A stretch of 22,612 bases of DNA from JAEXNA01 sp050486105 (GTDB lineage Bacteria; Vulcanimicrobiota; Xenobia; Xenobiales; JADMJV01). Every line of letters begins with the position of its first letter. The first letter of the stretch is position 1. This document shows, piece after piece, positions 7,139 to 16,030 of this stretch. Location: contig JBJHCR010000069.1 in NCBI GenBank assembly GCA_050486105.1, positions 1 through 22,612 of the forward strand. The letters run 5' to 3'. The notes beneath the pieces are model-generated. The model had not been told where the DNA came from and made no database searches. It saw nothing but the letters and a program-made list of their open reading frames with translations. Both the position numbers and the translations under genes were made by a program.

Positions 7139-7192
7139 CAGAGTTGTCCAGGAATTCCCAAATCGCTGTCTTTACAAAGTTGTCCTGGAATT
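7139..7192. repeat. 18-base direct repeat, two copies at a 36-base period
   Basis: CAGAGTTGTCCAGGAATT (7139-7156) and CAAAGTTGTCCTGGAATT (7175-7192) agree at 16 of 18 bases. They lie 70-130 bases upstream of the RTX-like start codon on its strand, where a tandem regulator-binding site would be expected. Confidence 0.5.
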
Positions 7193-7213
7193 TTTCTAAA
7201 AGAGCTTTCACTC

Positions 7214-7382
7214 CTAGGAGGCTGCTGATTTAATCGGACCGAGCGAGACGAAGGACATTTTGTTCAGGCGAAATCGGGTGATTTTGAGTAATATACGGAA
7301 ATATTTCCAACAATCAAACGATTTTGCATGGACAATAATGGACGAGTCTCGCGACGCGGAGATTAATTCAGCAGCCTCCTAG
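7214..7382. mobile_element. MITE-like element, 169 bp
   Basis: Both ends carry the inverted repeat GAGGCTGCTGA(T/A)TTAATC, flanked outside by CTAG on each side. After eight differing bases the similarity resumes with GCGAGAC and GACAT-like sequence, so the terminal repeat spans nearly 40 bases. CTAG on both sides fits a four-base target duplication of the CTAG/YTAR kind known from IS701-like and some IS4-related elements, though the palindrome could also be part of the element. The inside is AT-rich, has a 12-base palindrome (GGAAATATTTCC, 7297-7308) and no open reading frame, so it cannot encode its own transposase. Its left end recurs at 3404. Confidence 0.65.
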
Positions 7383-7405
7383 AGGTCACCCTCCGAGGCT
7401 AAAGC

Positions 7406-7451
7406 GCCCTCAAACGAGCCTTCTCCACCGAGAGACTGCCCGTTTGAGGGC
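7406..7451 (-). terminator. Stem-loop overlapping the end of the RND transporter gene
   Basis: GCCCTCAAACG (7406-7416) and CGTTTGAGGGC (7441-7451) are exact reverse complements 24 bases apart. The stem contains the stop codon of the transporter, with a smaller TCTC/GAGA hairpin possible in the loop. On the minus strand it is followed by GCTTTAGCC, a weak U-tract, so a terminator built into the last codons is likely but not certain. Confidence 0.45.
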
Positions 7452-10052
7452 CCGGCGAATGGCAGGCAAGTACAACAGGGAAAATAGGAAATTCACCGCC
7501 ACTCCCACCGATATCACAAAACCTAGAGACGCCAGTCCCCGGTGTGCCGCGCCCATGAGCGTAGCAAATCCTACCATGGTGGTGAGGCCGCTCAGCAACA
7601 GAGCCGGCCCAGTGGAACTGGTCAAGAGAGTTTCATCTTTGAGTTCCCGCATGCGATGCAAGGCGTGCACCCCATATACCGCCCCTATTCCAACGCTCAT
7701 GGGAAGGGCCACGAAGTTCACCACATTGAAGGCCATACCGGTGTAGCCCATAATCGCAAAAATGATGATCACCCCAGAGGCCGTGGGCAGGAGGGATAGA
7801 AAAACAGCTCGAGGGCTGCGCAAGTAAACCAGCATGACCACCAAGACTCCGATGAGGGTGTACCAAGGGGTGCGCTCGAAAGCTCGATTGAAGGCCTCCA
7901 AGATATGTTTTTGAACCACGGGGTGGCCGATGAGTTCAGGGTCCACTTGTTGAGTTTCGCTGAGGAACTCTTCCAGATTTTCCTTCTCCCAAATGTTGCG
8001 CACCGGCTCGATATTCAACTTGAAGTACCCATCCGGGCTAACGAACCTGATTCTTAGATCTTCAGGGATGTCCTCGAAATCTGGGGGCTCGGCTCGTTGG
8101 ACTTTCAGGAATTCCAGAGTTCTGGCCAGATCGTCTCGAACGTGAGTTTGAAAAACCGACAAGCCATCCTGAATGGGACCCGGGTCCATTCTGCCAACAT
8201 CATCCTTGACTATGGCGATAGCCTCTTCCAAATCCGGGTGAGTACCTCCGGTATACGAACCTTCCAAGTCCTCCATTCGCCTCTGCAGATCAAGTAGATC
8301 TTCAGCGCTTTCCAGAGCCACGCGGTCTGGCATCTCCAAGCCTCGAACCTTCTTCACCACCTCTTCCACCAAGGCTTGCTTCTCAGGAGTCACTTCGGGA
8401 ATCATGCCCAAGACCGAACCCACCCGAGCCACCGAAGACAAAGATTCGAAAGCCTTCACCAAGCGTCTGGCTTCAGGCTCACCTCGAACCACCAATTCGG
8501 CCGAAAGAACAGTGGTCTTCAGCTCCTGGATCATTTCCAACTCGGTACGCACCGAAGAGATCTCGGGAGCCTGAACTTCCAGTAAGTTGTAGCTAAACTT
8601 TACCTGGGTTGCCCACAAACCGGCCAAGACTAGCACCGCAATCCCTAGGATGGACACCGAGATTGCACGATTCAAGATTTGGGTTTCCAACCAGCCAAGA
8701 ACGGGAGAGCTCGAACGGTCGATGGGCTCTTGGGGAAAGAGAGCCAGCAGCGCCGGCAGCACCATAACGGTGGAAAAATAGATCAGCATCACCCCCCCGG
8801 CGGCGATCACTCCGAGGTCGGCTATGCCACGAAAGTCGGCTTGTGTTAAAGCTAGAAAAGCTGTGGAGGTGGCAGCGGCCCCGACGAAAGTGTCGACCCC
8901 GGTTCCAGCCATGGTTTCTTCAATGGCTTGAAGCGGGGTGCGTCCATTGAAAAGCTCTTCGTCGAAACGAAAAAGTATATGAATCCCAAAGTCGATCCCC
9001 AAACCCATAAGCATAGTAGCCAAACTGACAGTGATGAAGTTCAAGTGCCCCACGGTGACAGTGGTATAGGCCAAGGTCCAACCAAGACCACAGGTCAAGG
9101 CGGTGACCGCCAAAGTGGGCCTGGTCCACTCTCCGAAACCCACGGTGAATACACATAGGATCAGCACCATACTGATCAGCCCTGAGCGAATCCCGTCTCG
9201 AGTCACCGTTTCCCGCTCATCGTTGAGCATGACCGGAAGACCCGTTAGGCGGATGCGAAGATCTCCTGTAGTGGGAGACATCTCCTTGAGTATGGCCCGA
9301 AGTCGAGTTACGGCCTCGTGTTGAGGGGCTAGGATCTCACCTCGACCTCCAGACTTCAGAACCAGGGCGTGCAGACGCCCCCCCCCCATGGTGACATAGA
9401 TATATCGTTCCCCCCGCATGAGTGCGCCCAGGTAAACGGCGGTGTCTATAGCGGTGTCTTGATCTTCGGCCAAGAACTCCCAAATGGGCACATAGGGAGT
9501 GCGGCCTCGACTGCTGAGAGACTCGTGCAGATCTGCCAATAGCTTCAGCATGACCTTTAAGCCGGTGCCGTCAGGAGCGGTGACCGTGTCTCCCTCTCGT
9601 TGCACCTCTTCGAGTCCCCGATCCAGATCAGCCAGGGTCTCTTCGTCCAAGTAGTATAAAGCTTGGGAGCTTAGAGCCTGAAGATCGAAGCGATAAAAGA
9701 CATGGTAGAAGACCTCTGGCTCATTCTGAAGCTTCTCTCCCAAGGCGTCCATAAAACGTTCTCGCTGGGCGGGGGTGCCCCGATCCACCAACACCGCAAT
9801 ATCCCCTGGAAAGGGAAAGATCTCTCGGGCGTCTTGAATCTTCCGCACCACCGGGTCGTCGGCCTCGAAAAGGTAGGTCCAATCCATCTTCAACTGCAGA
9901 CCAGAGGCCCCAAAGACGACGGAGACTGCGAAGGCTAGGAAGCAGAGAATCAGGGTAACCTTGGGAAACAGATGGCAGGTGCGAGCCAGGCTCACCAGAA
10001 AGCGAGCCAAGAGGCTCCTCTTAAGATGGTCTTGGGGAGGCGCTTGAGACAA
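7410..10052 (-). CDS. RND superfamily MMPL/HpnN-like exporter
   Basis: This 880-residue inner-membrane transporter has the duplicated RND layout: a first helix at residues 32-50, a large periplasmic loop, a cluster of five or six helices, then the same pattern again. The first cluster has MGLGIDFGIHILFRFDEELF, and the second has ALPMSVGIGAVYGVHALHRM at the equivalent place. These are the family motifs of the MMPL/HAE3 branch, whose members include HpnN, which moves hopanoids to the outer membrane. The length matches HpnN-type proteins. Energy comes from the proton gradient; lipids or other hydrophobic molecules are the likely cargo. No hopanoid genes, membrane-fusion protein or outer-membrane channel are in the window, so HpnN itself is not claimed. 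The start is a TTG with GGAAGAG eight bases upstream, and no ATG gives a complete first helix. Confidence 0.85.
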   Translation of the reverse strand: MSQAPPQDHLKRSLLARFLVSLARTCHLFPKVTLILCFLAFAVSVVFGASGLQLKMDWTYLFEADDPVVRKIQDAREIFPFPGDIAVLVDRGTPAQRERFMDALGEKLQNEPEVFYHVFYRFDLQALSSQALYYLDEETLADLDRGLEEVQREGDTVTAPDGTGLKVMLKLLADLHESLSSRGRTPYVPIWEFLAEDQDTAIDTAVYLGALMRGERYIYVTMGGGRLHALVLKSGGRGEILAPQHEAVTRLRAILKEMSPTTGDLRIRLTGLPVMLNDERETVTRDGIRSGLISMVLILCVFTVGFGEWTRPTLAVTALTCGLGWTLAYTTVTVGHLNFITVSLATMLMGLGIDFGIHILFRFDEELFNGRTPLQAIEETMAGTGVDTFVGAAATSTAFLALTQADFRGIADLGVIAAGGVMLIYFSTVMVLPALLALFPQEPIDRSSSPVLGWLETQILNRAISVSILGIAVLVLAGLWATQVKFSYNLLEVQAPEISSVRTELEMIQELKTTVLSAELVVRGEPEARRLVKAFESLSSVARVGSVLGMIPEVTPEKQALVEEVVKKVRGLEMPDRVALESAEDLLDLQRRMEDLEGSYTGGTHPDLEEAIAIVKDDVGRMDPGPIQDGLSVFQTHVRDDLARTLEFLKVQRAEPPDFEDIPEDLRIRFVSPDGYFKLNIEPVRNIWEKENLEEFLSETQQVDPELIGHPVVQKHILEAFNRAFERTPWYTLIGVLVVMLVYLRSPRAVFLSLLPTASGVIIIFAIMGYTGMAFNVVNFVALPMSVGIGAVYGVHALHRMRELKDETLLTSSTGPALLLSGLTTMVGFATLMGAAHRGLASLGFVISVGVAVNFLFSLLYLPAIRRALKRAVSRWRRLV

Positions 10053-10125
10053 AACAGAACTCTTCCAATTGGCTTTTAACCCCCCATCCCCAAACGCAAA
10101 CCCCCAGCCCTAAGCTGCGGACCTC

Positions 10126-12523
10126 CTACGGTTTCTCAGAGAAGGCCTGCAAAACTACTGCTTGCAACTCTTTCACCGAATAAGGTTTGGGGATCACCGC
10201 CACCTTAGGGTTGATGCTCTTGGCTTTTTCTTGAAGTTTTTCGGAATCTCCTGAAGAGAGAATCAGCTTGATCTCCGGGTACTTCTCGGCGATTCTTCTC
10301 AGTAGGGTCGCTCCGCTCATGCCAGGCATGGTTTGGTCGGTGATCACCAAGTCCACCGCTCCAGCACGCTCTTCCAGGACAGCTAGGGCCTCTCGGGCGC
10401 TGCTCGCCAAGAACACTGAGTAGCCCGAATTTTCTAGGATCAACTTCCCCATCTGTCGCATACTAGCCTCGTCATCGACGAAGAGGAGAACCGGTGGCTC
10501 GAGTGCTCTACTCACCAAATCCTGGGATTCCGCCTCCTTCTTGACCTTTCCGGCCTCTGGGGCGCCGTCCTCATCCAAGACTCTGCGCAGGACCGTCAGA
10601 AGGTTCTCGGCGGTGTAGGGTTTAGGGACAAAGTATTTGACCCCAGAGCCTAAAGCCTTAACCAAGTGACCATTGGAACTCAAGCCGCTGGAGCCGATCA
10701 CCTTCACCTCGGGGTGGATAGACCTGAGAGCCACGACCATAGTGGGCCCATCCATGACCGGCATGCTCATATCGGTCAGCACCACGGCGATCTCCTGCCA
10801 ATGCCGAGCGAACACCGACACCCCCTCAGCCCCGTGCTTTGCCAAGAGCACTCGATAGCCAAATCGTTCTAAGGCGTTCTTGGTCACTTCCCTCACCGAC
10901 TCATCGTCATCGACCAGTAGGATCACTTCTCCACATCCACGTGGAAGATGCGGTGCTCCAAAAGTCGCATCTTGGATCTCGTCTAGGCTCGCTTTGGCCG
11001 GCAGATAGACTTTGAAGCGAGTGCCCTGGCCCGGTTCACTGTAGAGATTGATGAACCCATTCAGTCCTTTGACGATGGAGTAGACCGTGGAGAGACCCAA
11101 GCCGGTACCCTGTCCAAGTTCTTTGGTGGTGTAGAATGGTTCAAAGATGCGCTTCTGCACCTCGGCCTCCATGCCACAGCCAGAGTCTTCCACTCGCAGC
11201 ACCACGTAAGGCCCTGGCTCCACCCTCAGATTCAAGCCACTATAATGCTCATCTAAGACAAAATTCTCCAAAGCCAACGTTAGTCTGCCACCCTCGGGCA
11301 TGGCATCCCGAGCGTTCACACAAAGATTCATCAGTACCTGATGAAGCTGGGTGGGATCGATATGGAGATTCCACAGTTGGGGCTCGATATTTAAGTTGAG
11401 GTCGATACTCTTGGGAAAAGTGTCGGTTATAATAGTCTGGATATCCCGAGCGATGTGGGCTGGATTGATGAGCAGAGGTTCCCCCTGGATTCCTCGAGCA
11501 AAACCCAGGATTTGCTTGATCAACTCGGCTCCCCGGCGTGCGCTACTCTCGACCAAGCTCAATGTCGCTTTGCCTCCCGCTGAGGACACTTCGTCTCTCA
11601 GCACCTCCAAGGACATCAATATGGGAGACAAAATATTGTTGAGGTCGTGAGCGATGCCTCCGGCCAAAGCTCCCAAACTCTCCATGCGTTGGGCCCTCAA
11701 GAACTGCTGCTCCAACTTCTTGCGTTCCGTGATATCGGCCATGCCCCCGACCATGCGAACACCTTGACCCTTCGAGTCCCTGAGAACGTAGCCTCGGTCG
11801 TAAACCTGGGCGTAGCCGCCTTGCTGATAGGCAAAACGGTACTCTCCTTCCCAGTGGTGACGGTCCCCCTGGATCACCTCTTCCACTTCCTGCAGAACCC
11901 TTTTGCGATCNNNNNNNNNNAGATTCGGCGATGGGTTCGAATTCTCCACAGGGAAACCCGAACAAACTCTCAAAGCCGTCGCTCCACCAAATAGTGTCCT
12001 CATTGAGATCCCAATCCCAAGCCGCATCGCTGGTCGCTCGAGCCAGCAGCCTGAAGCGTCCCTCGCTTTCGCGCAACTCGGCCTCGGTGCGTCGATATCC
12101 GGTAGTGTCCATCTGCACCACCATGGCCGAGGTAGAGGACTGAGTTTGAGATCGAACCAATAGGGTTCGAAACCATCGAGGTCCTTTCGTGGTCTGCAGC
12201 AAGCACTCAAAATCAAAGCTATTGAGGTCCCCTGCCAGCAGTTTCCTAAGCGAGAGCTTAATCTCCTCAACGGTGTCGGGTTCTCCGGCGTGCAACTGCC
12301 CACAAAGTTCAACAAAATCGGCCCCCAGCTGTGCTAAAGGGCGAGTTGTTTCCTCCTGAGAGAAAGCCTGAATCCAAGCTCTATTGAGATACGAAAGTTT
12401 GCCCTCTGAATCAAGCAAGCAAGCGTGCAGCGGAAAGGTCTCCAAATAATGAGCAGGACAAGCTTGACAAAAACCCTGGAACGAGCCATCGGCCGGAAAG
12501 AAATCTTGAGTTGAATCCGTCAT
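10126..12523 (-). CDS. Hybrid sensor histidine kinase, PAS-PAS-HisKA-HATPase-REC-REC
   Basis: This gene is broken in the assembly by 10 N at 11911-11920. The first 201 residues (from ATG 12523) and the last 594 (from 11910) are in frames that do not join across ten bases, but both begin or end on whole codons. Residues 24-140 look like a PAS domain, and 155-201 begin a second (ATSDAAWDWDLNEDTIWWSD). After the gap the PAS domain ends (MVGGMADITERKKLEQQ). The phospho-acceptor box is GALAGGIAHDLNNILSP, followed by the N box NLCVNARDAM, the G1 box VEDSGCGM and the G2 box GQGTGLGLSTVYSIVKGLNG. Two receiver domains end the protein: VILLVDDDES with VLTDMSMPVMDG and PKPY, and VLLFVDDEAS with VITDQTMPGMSG and PKPY. 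There is no membrane helix, so it senses a cytoplasmic signal. It lies 73 bases upstream of the RND gene on the same strand. Confidence 0.85.
11911..11920. other. Assembly gap (10 N) inside the hybrid kinase gene
   Basis: Both sides end on complete codons of the kinase, so the true missing length must be a multiple of three and cannot be ten. The missing part falls in the second PAS domain, where family members usually have about seven to nine residues before the ...DRxRV motif, so about 21-27 bases may be absent. Confidence 0.85.
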
Positions 12524-12579
12524 CGCGCGTGAGTATGTCCCCTAAATCTTCGTACCAAAGTGCACAACGAAAATGACGA

Positions 12580-12606
12580 CCGACCTCGAGCTTGATACGA
12601 GGTCGG
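12580..12606 (-). terminator. Hairpin downstream of the PLP enzyme gene
   Basis: CCGACCTCG and CGAGGTCGG form a perfect nine-base stem with a nine-base loop. On the minus strand it is followed by TCGTCATTTTCG. It lies about 100 bases past the stop of the Cys/Met-metabolism gene and about 55 bases before the hybrid kinase start, and so separates the two transcripts. Confidence 0.55.
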
Positions 12607-12702
12607 AAGTTGGGGGACACCCACTCCCACGGGGTCTTACTTCTGCTATGGCTCTAATTTCTCCCGCTTGAAGCCCGGAAGGACCTGGACCGACCCGATC
12701 AA

Positions 12703-13884
12703 TCAGACTTGAGCCAGGGCTTCATCGATATCTCGGATTAAGTCCTCCACGTTCTCAATGCCCACCGAAAACCTAATGAGAGACTCTGGGATCCCTAAGA
12801 GTTCCCGCTGCTTGGCAGTGAGTTCAACATGGCTGGTGACTCGAGGAGGTCCGGCCAGAGTCCCCACCGCTCCCAAACTGGCTCCCAAATGAGCCAGCTT
12901 GAGTTTCGGAAGAAAGGACTTCACCGCCGTGAATCCCCCCTTTAGAGAAAAACTCAAAATACCACCAAACCCGGACATCTGTGCTTTCGCTATGGAGTGG
13001 CCTGGATGGGTCGGCAAGCCAGGATAGAAAACCGACTCCACTTTCGAGTGGTTCTGCAAATGCTGGGCCAATCGCAAGGCATTGGAATTCTGCCGCTCGA
13101 TGCGCAAGGACAGGGTTTTTAGACCTCGCAGCAGCAAATACGCTGACATAGGATGGAGAGTTGCCCCGGTGATCTCCCGATAGCGAAAGACGGACTCCAC
13201 CAAATCAGCGCTGCCGCAGAGCACCCCGCCCATGGCATCGGAGTGGCCACCCAAAAACTTGGTGGCGCTGTGGACCACCAGGTCAGCGCCCAACTTGAGC
13301 GGCTGCTGGTTGATGGGAGTGGCAAAGGTATTGTCTACAACCACGGTGGCCCCGACTTTCTTCGCCGCTCTGGACAGACGGGCAAGATCCAAGATTTTCA
13401 AAGTGGGATTGGTGGGAGTCTCCAGATAGAGAACCCGACAACCTGCCGCCACCTCTTTTTCGAGTTTCTCGTAGTCGGTGGTCTCGCAGAGTTTCACCTC
13501 CACCTTCATCCTAGGCAAGAAATCCAAGAAAAGTCGACTGGTCCCTCCGTAGGAGTCCTTGATACTGACAACCCGATCCCCTGGCTCGAGGAGAGTAAAG
13601 AGGGTGTTGCTGATGGCGGCCATTCCGGTGGAGAAGCTGGTGGCACGCTCGGCTTCTTCCAAAGCCTGGACCTTCTCTTCGAAGACCGCCACCGTAGGGT
13701 TCGTGTTGCGGCTGTAAATATGCCCGGATATCTCTCCTAAGGCCGCAGACTGCCAGATATCCAGATCTTTATAATGATAAGTCACCGAGTGAACTACGGG
13801 CACCTGGGAGGGCCCTCCCTCGGGTAAATTTTCTTCTCCAGCCCAGACGGCTCGGGTCTCAGGGTGATATTCTGTCCAGTTCAT
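12703..13884 (-). CDS. Cystathionine gamma-synthase/lyase family PLP enzyme
   Basis: This 393-residue protein belongs to the Cys/Met-metabolism PLP-dependent enzymes (fold type I). The PLP lysine is K209 in VVHSATKFLGGHSD. Asp184 in VVVDNTFATP contacts the pyridine nitrogen. Tyr57 and Arg59 in HIYSRNTNPTV belong to the neighbouring-subunit cofactor site. STGMAAI (residues 85-91) is the phosphate-binding loop, and the length is normal. Members make cystathionine or homocysteine from activated homoserine, or cleave cystathionine or methionine; sequence alone does not separate these. It reads SRNTNPT where many members read SRYGNPT, so it may be from a distinct subgroup. The ATG has a strong AAGGAGG (13895-13901) ten bases upstream. 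The gene diverges from dnaX. Confidence 0.88.
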   Translation of the reverse strand: MNWTEYHPETRAVWAGEENLPEGGPSQVPVVHSVTYHYKDLDIWQSAALGEISGHIYSRNTNPTVAVFEEKVQALEEAERATSFSTGMAAISNTLFTLLEPGDRVVSIKDSYGGTSRLFLDFLPRMKVEVKLCETTDYEKLEKEVAAGCRVLYLETPTNPTLKILDLARLSRAAKKVGATVVVDNTFATPINQQPLKLGADLVVHSATKFLGGHSDAMGGVLCGSADLVESVFRYREITGATLHPMSAYLLLRGLKTLSLRIERQNSNALRLAQHLQNHSKVESVFYPGLPTHPGHSIAKAQMSGFGGILSFSLKGGFTAVKSFLPKLKLAHLGASLGAVGTLAGPPRVTSHVELTAKQRELLGIPESLIRFSVGIENVEDLIRDIDEALAQV

Positions 13885-13922
13885 GCGGCTTTATCCTCCT
13901 TGTGGGGCCGCCGTTCCACGGT

Positions 13923-13934
13923 CTTCTCGAGAAG
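13923..13934. promoter_or_regulatory. Palindrome in the divergent dnaX promoter region
   Basis: CTTCTCGAGAAG is a perfect 12-base palindrome; with one mismatch the symmetry extends to GG...CC on each side. It lies between the divergent PLP-enzyme and dnaX starts, where an operator could sit. No clear -35/-10 boxes were found around it. Confidence 0.3.
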
Positions 13935-13994
13935 GCCTGTTCCATCCGGAAGCAGAGCAAGGTGAGTCCGGTCCTGCGCGAGAAGCCCACAGCC

Positions 13995-16019
13995 ATGTCC
14001 GTATCTCTCTTCCGTCGCTGGCGCTCTCAAAAGTTTGCTGACCTAATTGGCCAGGAATCGGTCGTCACCACTCTCCAAAACGTGCTTGTAGGTGGGAGTC
14101 CTGCCCGCGCCTATCTGTTCTGTGGTCCACGTGGAACGGGGAAAACCTCCAGCGCCCGAATTTTTGCTAAGGCTCTAAACTGTGAACAAGGTCCGGCCAC
14201 CGAACCTTGCAACACCTGCCATCAGTGCACCTCGATCTCTGAAAGTTCGAACCTGGATGTTTTCGAGATCGACGCCGCATCTCACACTCAGGTCGACAAG
14301 ATTCGTGACTTCATCGTGGAAAAGGTGCACTTCACTCCCGTCTCGGCCCGCTATAAGGTGTACATCATCGACGAGGTGCACAAACTCTCCACAAGTTCTT
14401 TCAATGCCCTACTCAAGACCCTGGAAGAGCCTCCGTCTCATGTGGTTTTCATTCTGGCCACCACTCACCCCCACGAAATGCCGGCTACCATCCTGAGCCG
14501 CTGCCAGCGGTACGACTTTCGACCGCTGTCGGTGAAAGAGACCGAAGCCCACCTGCTGAACATCGCCAAGGAAGAAGGCATCACTCTGCATGAGGATGCT
14601 GCCAGACAACTGGCTCGAGCCTCCGATGGCTCCCTGCGCGATGCCCTGGTGTTGTTCGAGCAAGCTACGGTGTTCGCCGAGGGCCAGGCCGTCACCCGGG
14701 ATGGGGTCTTGGATCTGCTCGGTGTGGTGGGTTACGAACTCCTGGACCAGATGCTGAGAGACCTCAAGAGCGGTGAGTCGGGTTCGGCCTTGCGTCGCCT
14801 CGACGACTGGGTGCAGCGCGGTCGCGACCTAAAGCGCCTAGCGGAGACCTTTCTGGAACACCTGAGAATCCTGCTCTTACTCAAGGTCAAGGCCCACGAC
14901 CAAACCATCGACCATCTGTCTGAGGAAGAGCGAACGAGCCTGGAAAGCCTGGCCGACCTCCTGTCGGTGGGTGCGGTGATGGACTGGCTCAAGAAAACGA
15001 TGGAGGTTCTCTCCAACATCCGCATCGGTCGGCCAGCTCGACTGGAATGGGAGATCTTCATTGTCAGCCTTGCCCAACCCGAAGTGGAGGCCGATCTCGC
15101 TGCTGTCAGCCGGAGACTCGAACGCCTGGAAGCATCAGGAGAGGGCTCAAGACCTCAAAATCTGGGTTCGTCCGAACTCGAAGCTCGCTTGTCGGCTTTG
15201 GAGCGTCGACTGGAATCTCTAGCTCTCGCTCCGAACCAAGGAGACCCCGAACTCGAAGCTCGGCTGCAGGCTCTAGAAAACCGCCTGACCCAAGAACGAG
15301 CTCGGGGGCAGCTTGAAGCGGCCCAAAAGCCGGTCCCAGAGGCGCCTGCGGTCAGCAAGATGGAGGAAGAGCCTCAAGTAGATCTCAACGAGCCACCCCC
15401 AGCAGCCGACGAGCCTGGGCAACAGGAGCCGGCGGCTGCGCCCATAAGCCCCGCTGGAGAGTCGGATAGCTCCTCGAACCCTGAACCGAGAATCCACGAT
15501 TTGCCCCTGGTGATGCCCGAACCCCTAGTCACCAACCAAAGTTATCGCGCCCTGTTTTCACCCCAGACGCCGACTCCGGAAGATCAGATCCCTGAACCCG
15601 AGCAAGTCGAGACTCAGGACCAACCACCACCCGAGGTTCTCCCAGAAGTTTCGGTTCAGAGCGAATCGGCAGGAGGGAGCGAACCCAGTCTGCAGCCCCC
15701 CGAGTTCTGGCGCTTGCTGATGCAACAGGTGAAAGAGCAAGACATTCGCCTGCAAGCGGTCCTGGCCGATGCCCGACTCACGAGTCTCGAACCTGAGTCC
15801 TTTGAACTTGCTCTTCCCATGGGCTACGATTGGCACCTAAGCAAGATCCAAGAAGGTCGCGAACTGCTCGAGAGAGTAGCCAGTGGTCTCACAGGCTCTC
15901 CCATGCGACTGCAGTCGCGCCTCGGAGGAGAAAAGGTTGCGGCGCCCAAAGAGTCCGAGCACGACGAATTGGTTCAAAGAGCATCGGGGGTTTTCGGTGG
16001 AGCCTCGATCGTAGATTAA
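13995..16019 (+). CDS. dnaX: DNA polymerase III subunit gamma/tau
   Basis: This 674-residue clamp-loader ATPase helps load the beta clamp onto primed DNA. I start it at ATG 13995 (MSVSLFRRWRSQKFADLIGQE), which matches the family's usual N-terminus; the frame stays open to 13902. Walker A is GPRGTGKT (residues 44-51), and the zinc-binding cysteines are C63, C72, C75 and C78. Walker B/DExx is VYIIDEVHKLS (D126, E127), sensor 1 includes FILATT, and the SRC motif is SRCQRYDF (168-170). About residues 390-440 hold two copies of a heptad unit (LEARLSALERRLESL and LEARLQALENRL). These are followed by a Pro/Glu-rich linker to about residue 560, and a C-terminal tau-like domain (PEFWRLLMQQVKEQD). No slippery A AAA AAG is visible, so only the long form is expected. 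It heads a probable four-gene operon. Confidence 0.95.
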   Translation: MSVSLFRRWRSQKFADLIGQESVVTTLQNVLVGGSPARAYLFCGPRGTGKTSSARIFAKALNCEQGPATEPCNTCHQCTSISESSNLDVFEIDAASHTQVDKIRDFIVEKVHFTPVSARYKVYIIDEVHKLSTSSFNALLKTLEEPPSHVVFILATTHPHEMPATILSRCQRYDFRPLSVKETEAHLLNIAKEEGITLHEDAARQLARASDGSLRDALVLFEQATVFAEGQAVTRDGVLDLLGVVGYELLDQMLRDLKSGESGSALRRLDDWVQRGRDLKRLAETFLEHLRILLLLKVKAHDQTIDHLSEEERTSLESLADLLSVGAVMDWLKKTMEVLSNIRIGRPARLEWEIFIVSLAQPEVEADLAAVSRRLERLEASGEGSRPQNLGSSELEARLSALERRLESLALAPNQGDPELEARLQALENRLTQERARGQLEAAQKPVPEAPAVSKMEEEPQVDLNEPPPAADEPGQQEPAAAPISPAGESDSSSNPEPRIHDLPLVMPEPLVTNQSYRALFSPQTPTPEDQIPEPEQVETQDQPPPEVLPEVSVQSESAGGSEPSLQPPEFWRLLMQQVKEQDIRLQAVLADARLTSLEPESFELALPMGYDWHLSKIQEGRELLERVASGLTGSPMRLQSRLGGEKVAAPKESEHDELVQRASGVFGGASIVD

Positions 16020-16024
16020 GGAGA
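16018..16024 (+). promoter_or_regulatory. Shine-Dalgarno that fixes the TTG start of the response regulator
   Basis: AAGGAGA overlaps the dnaX stop codon (TAA, 16017-16019). It is seven bases from the TTG at 16031 and is the only good ribosome-binding site there, so translation of the two genes is probably coupled. Confidence 0.7.
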
Positions 16025-16030
16025 CGCGTC

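Larger units (their letters stand above)
7067..7409. other. Intergenic region upstream of the RTX-like gene
   Basis: This 343-base stretch carries no gene in any frame that I can support. It contains an 18-base direct repeat (7139-7156 and 7175-7192) upstream of the RTX-like gene, and the MITE-like element at 7214-7382. No convincing promoter for the RTX-like gene was found. Confidence 0.65.

Noticed and set aside
7444..9938. Several antisense open frames through the RND gene
   Set aside because: They mirror the codon pattern of the minus-strand gene and show no protein-like features or ribosome-binding sites.
10126..12523. Reading the kinase as a frameshifted pseudogene
   Set aside because: The only break coincides with the N run, and both sides are intact with all catalytic motifs; an assembly gap explains it.
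13995..16019. Programmed frameshift in dnaX giving a short gamma form
   Set aside because: No A AAA AAG-like slippery run was found in the gene; the longest A-runs are four bases.
15830..16030. Longer start for the response regulator
   Set aside because: This part overlaps dnaX in another frame and has no receiver-like sequence; the AAGGAGA and TTG at 16031 explain the start.
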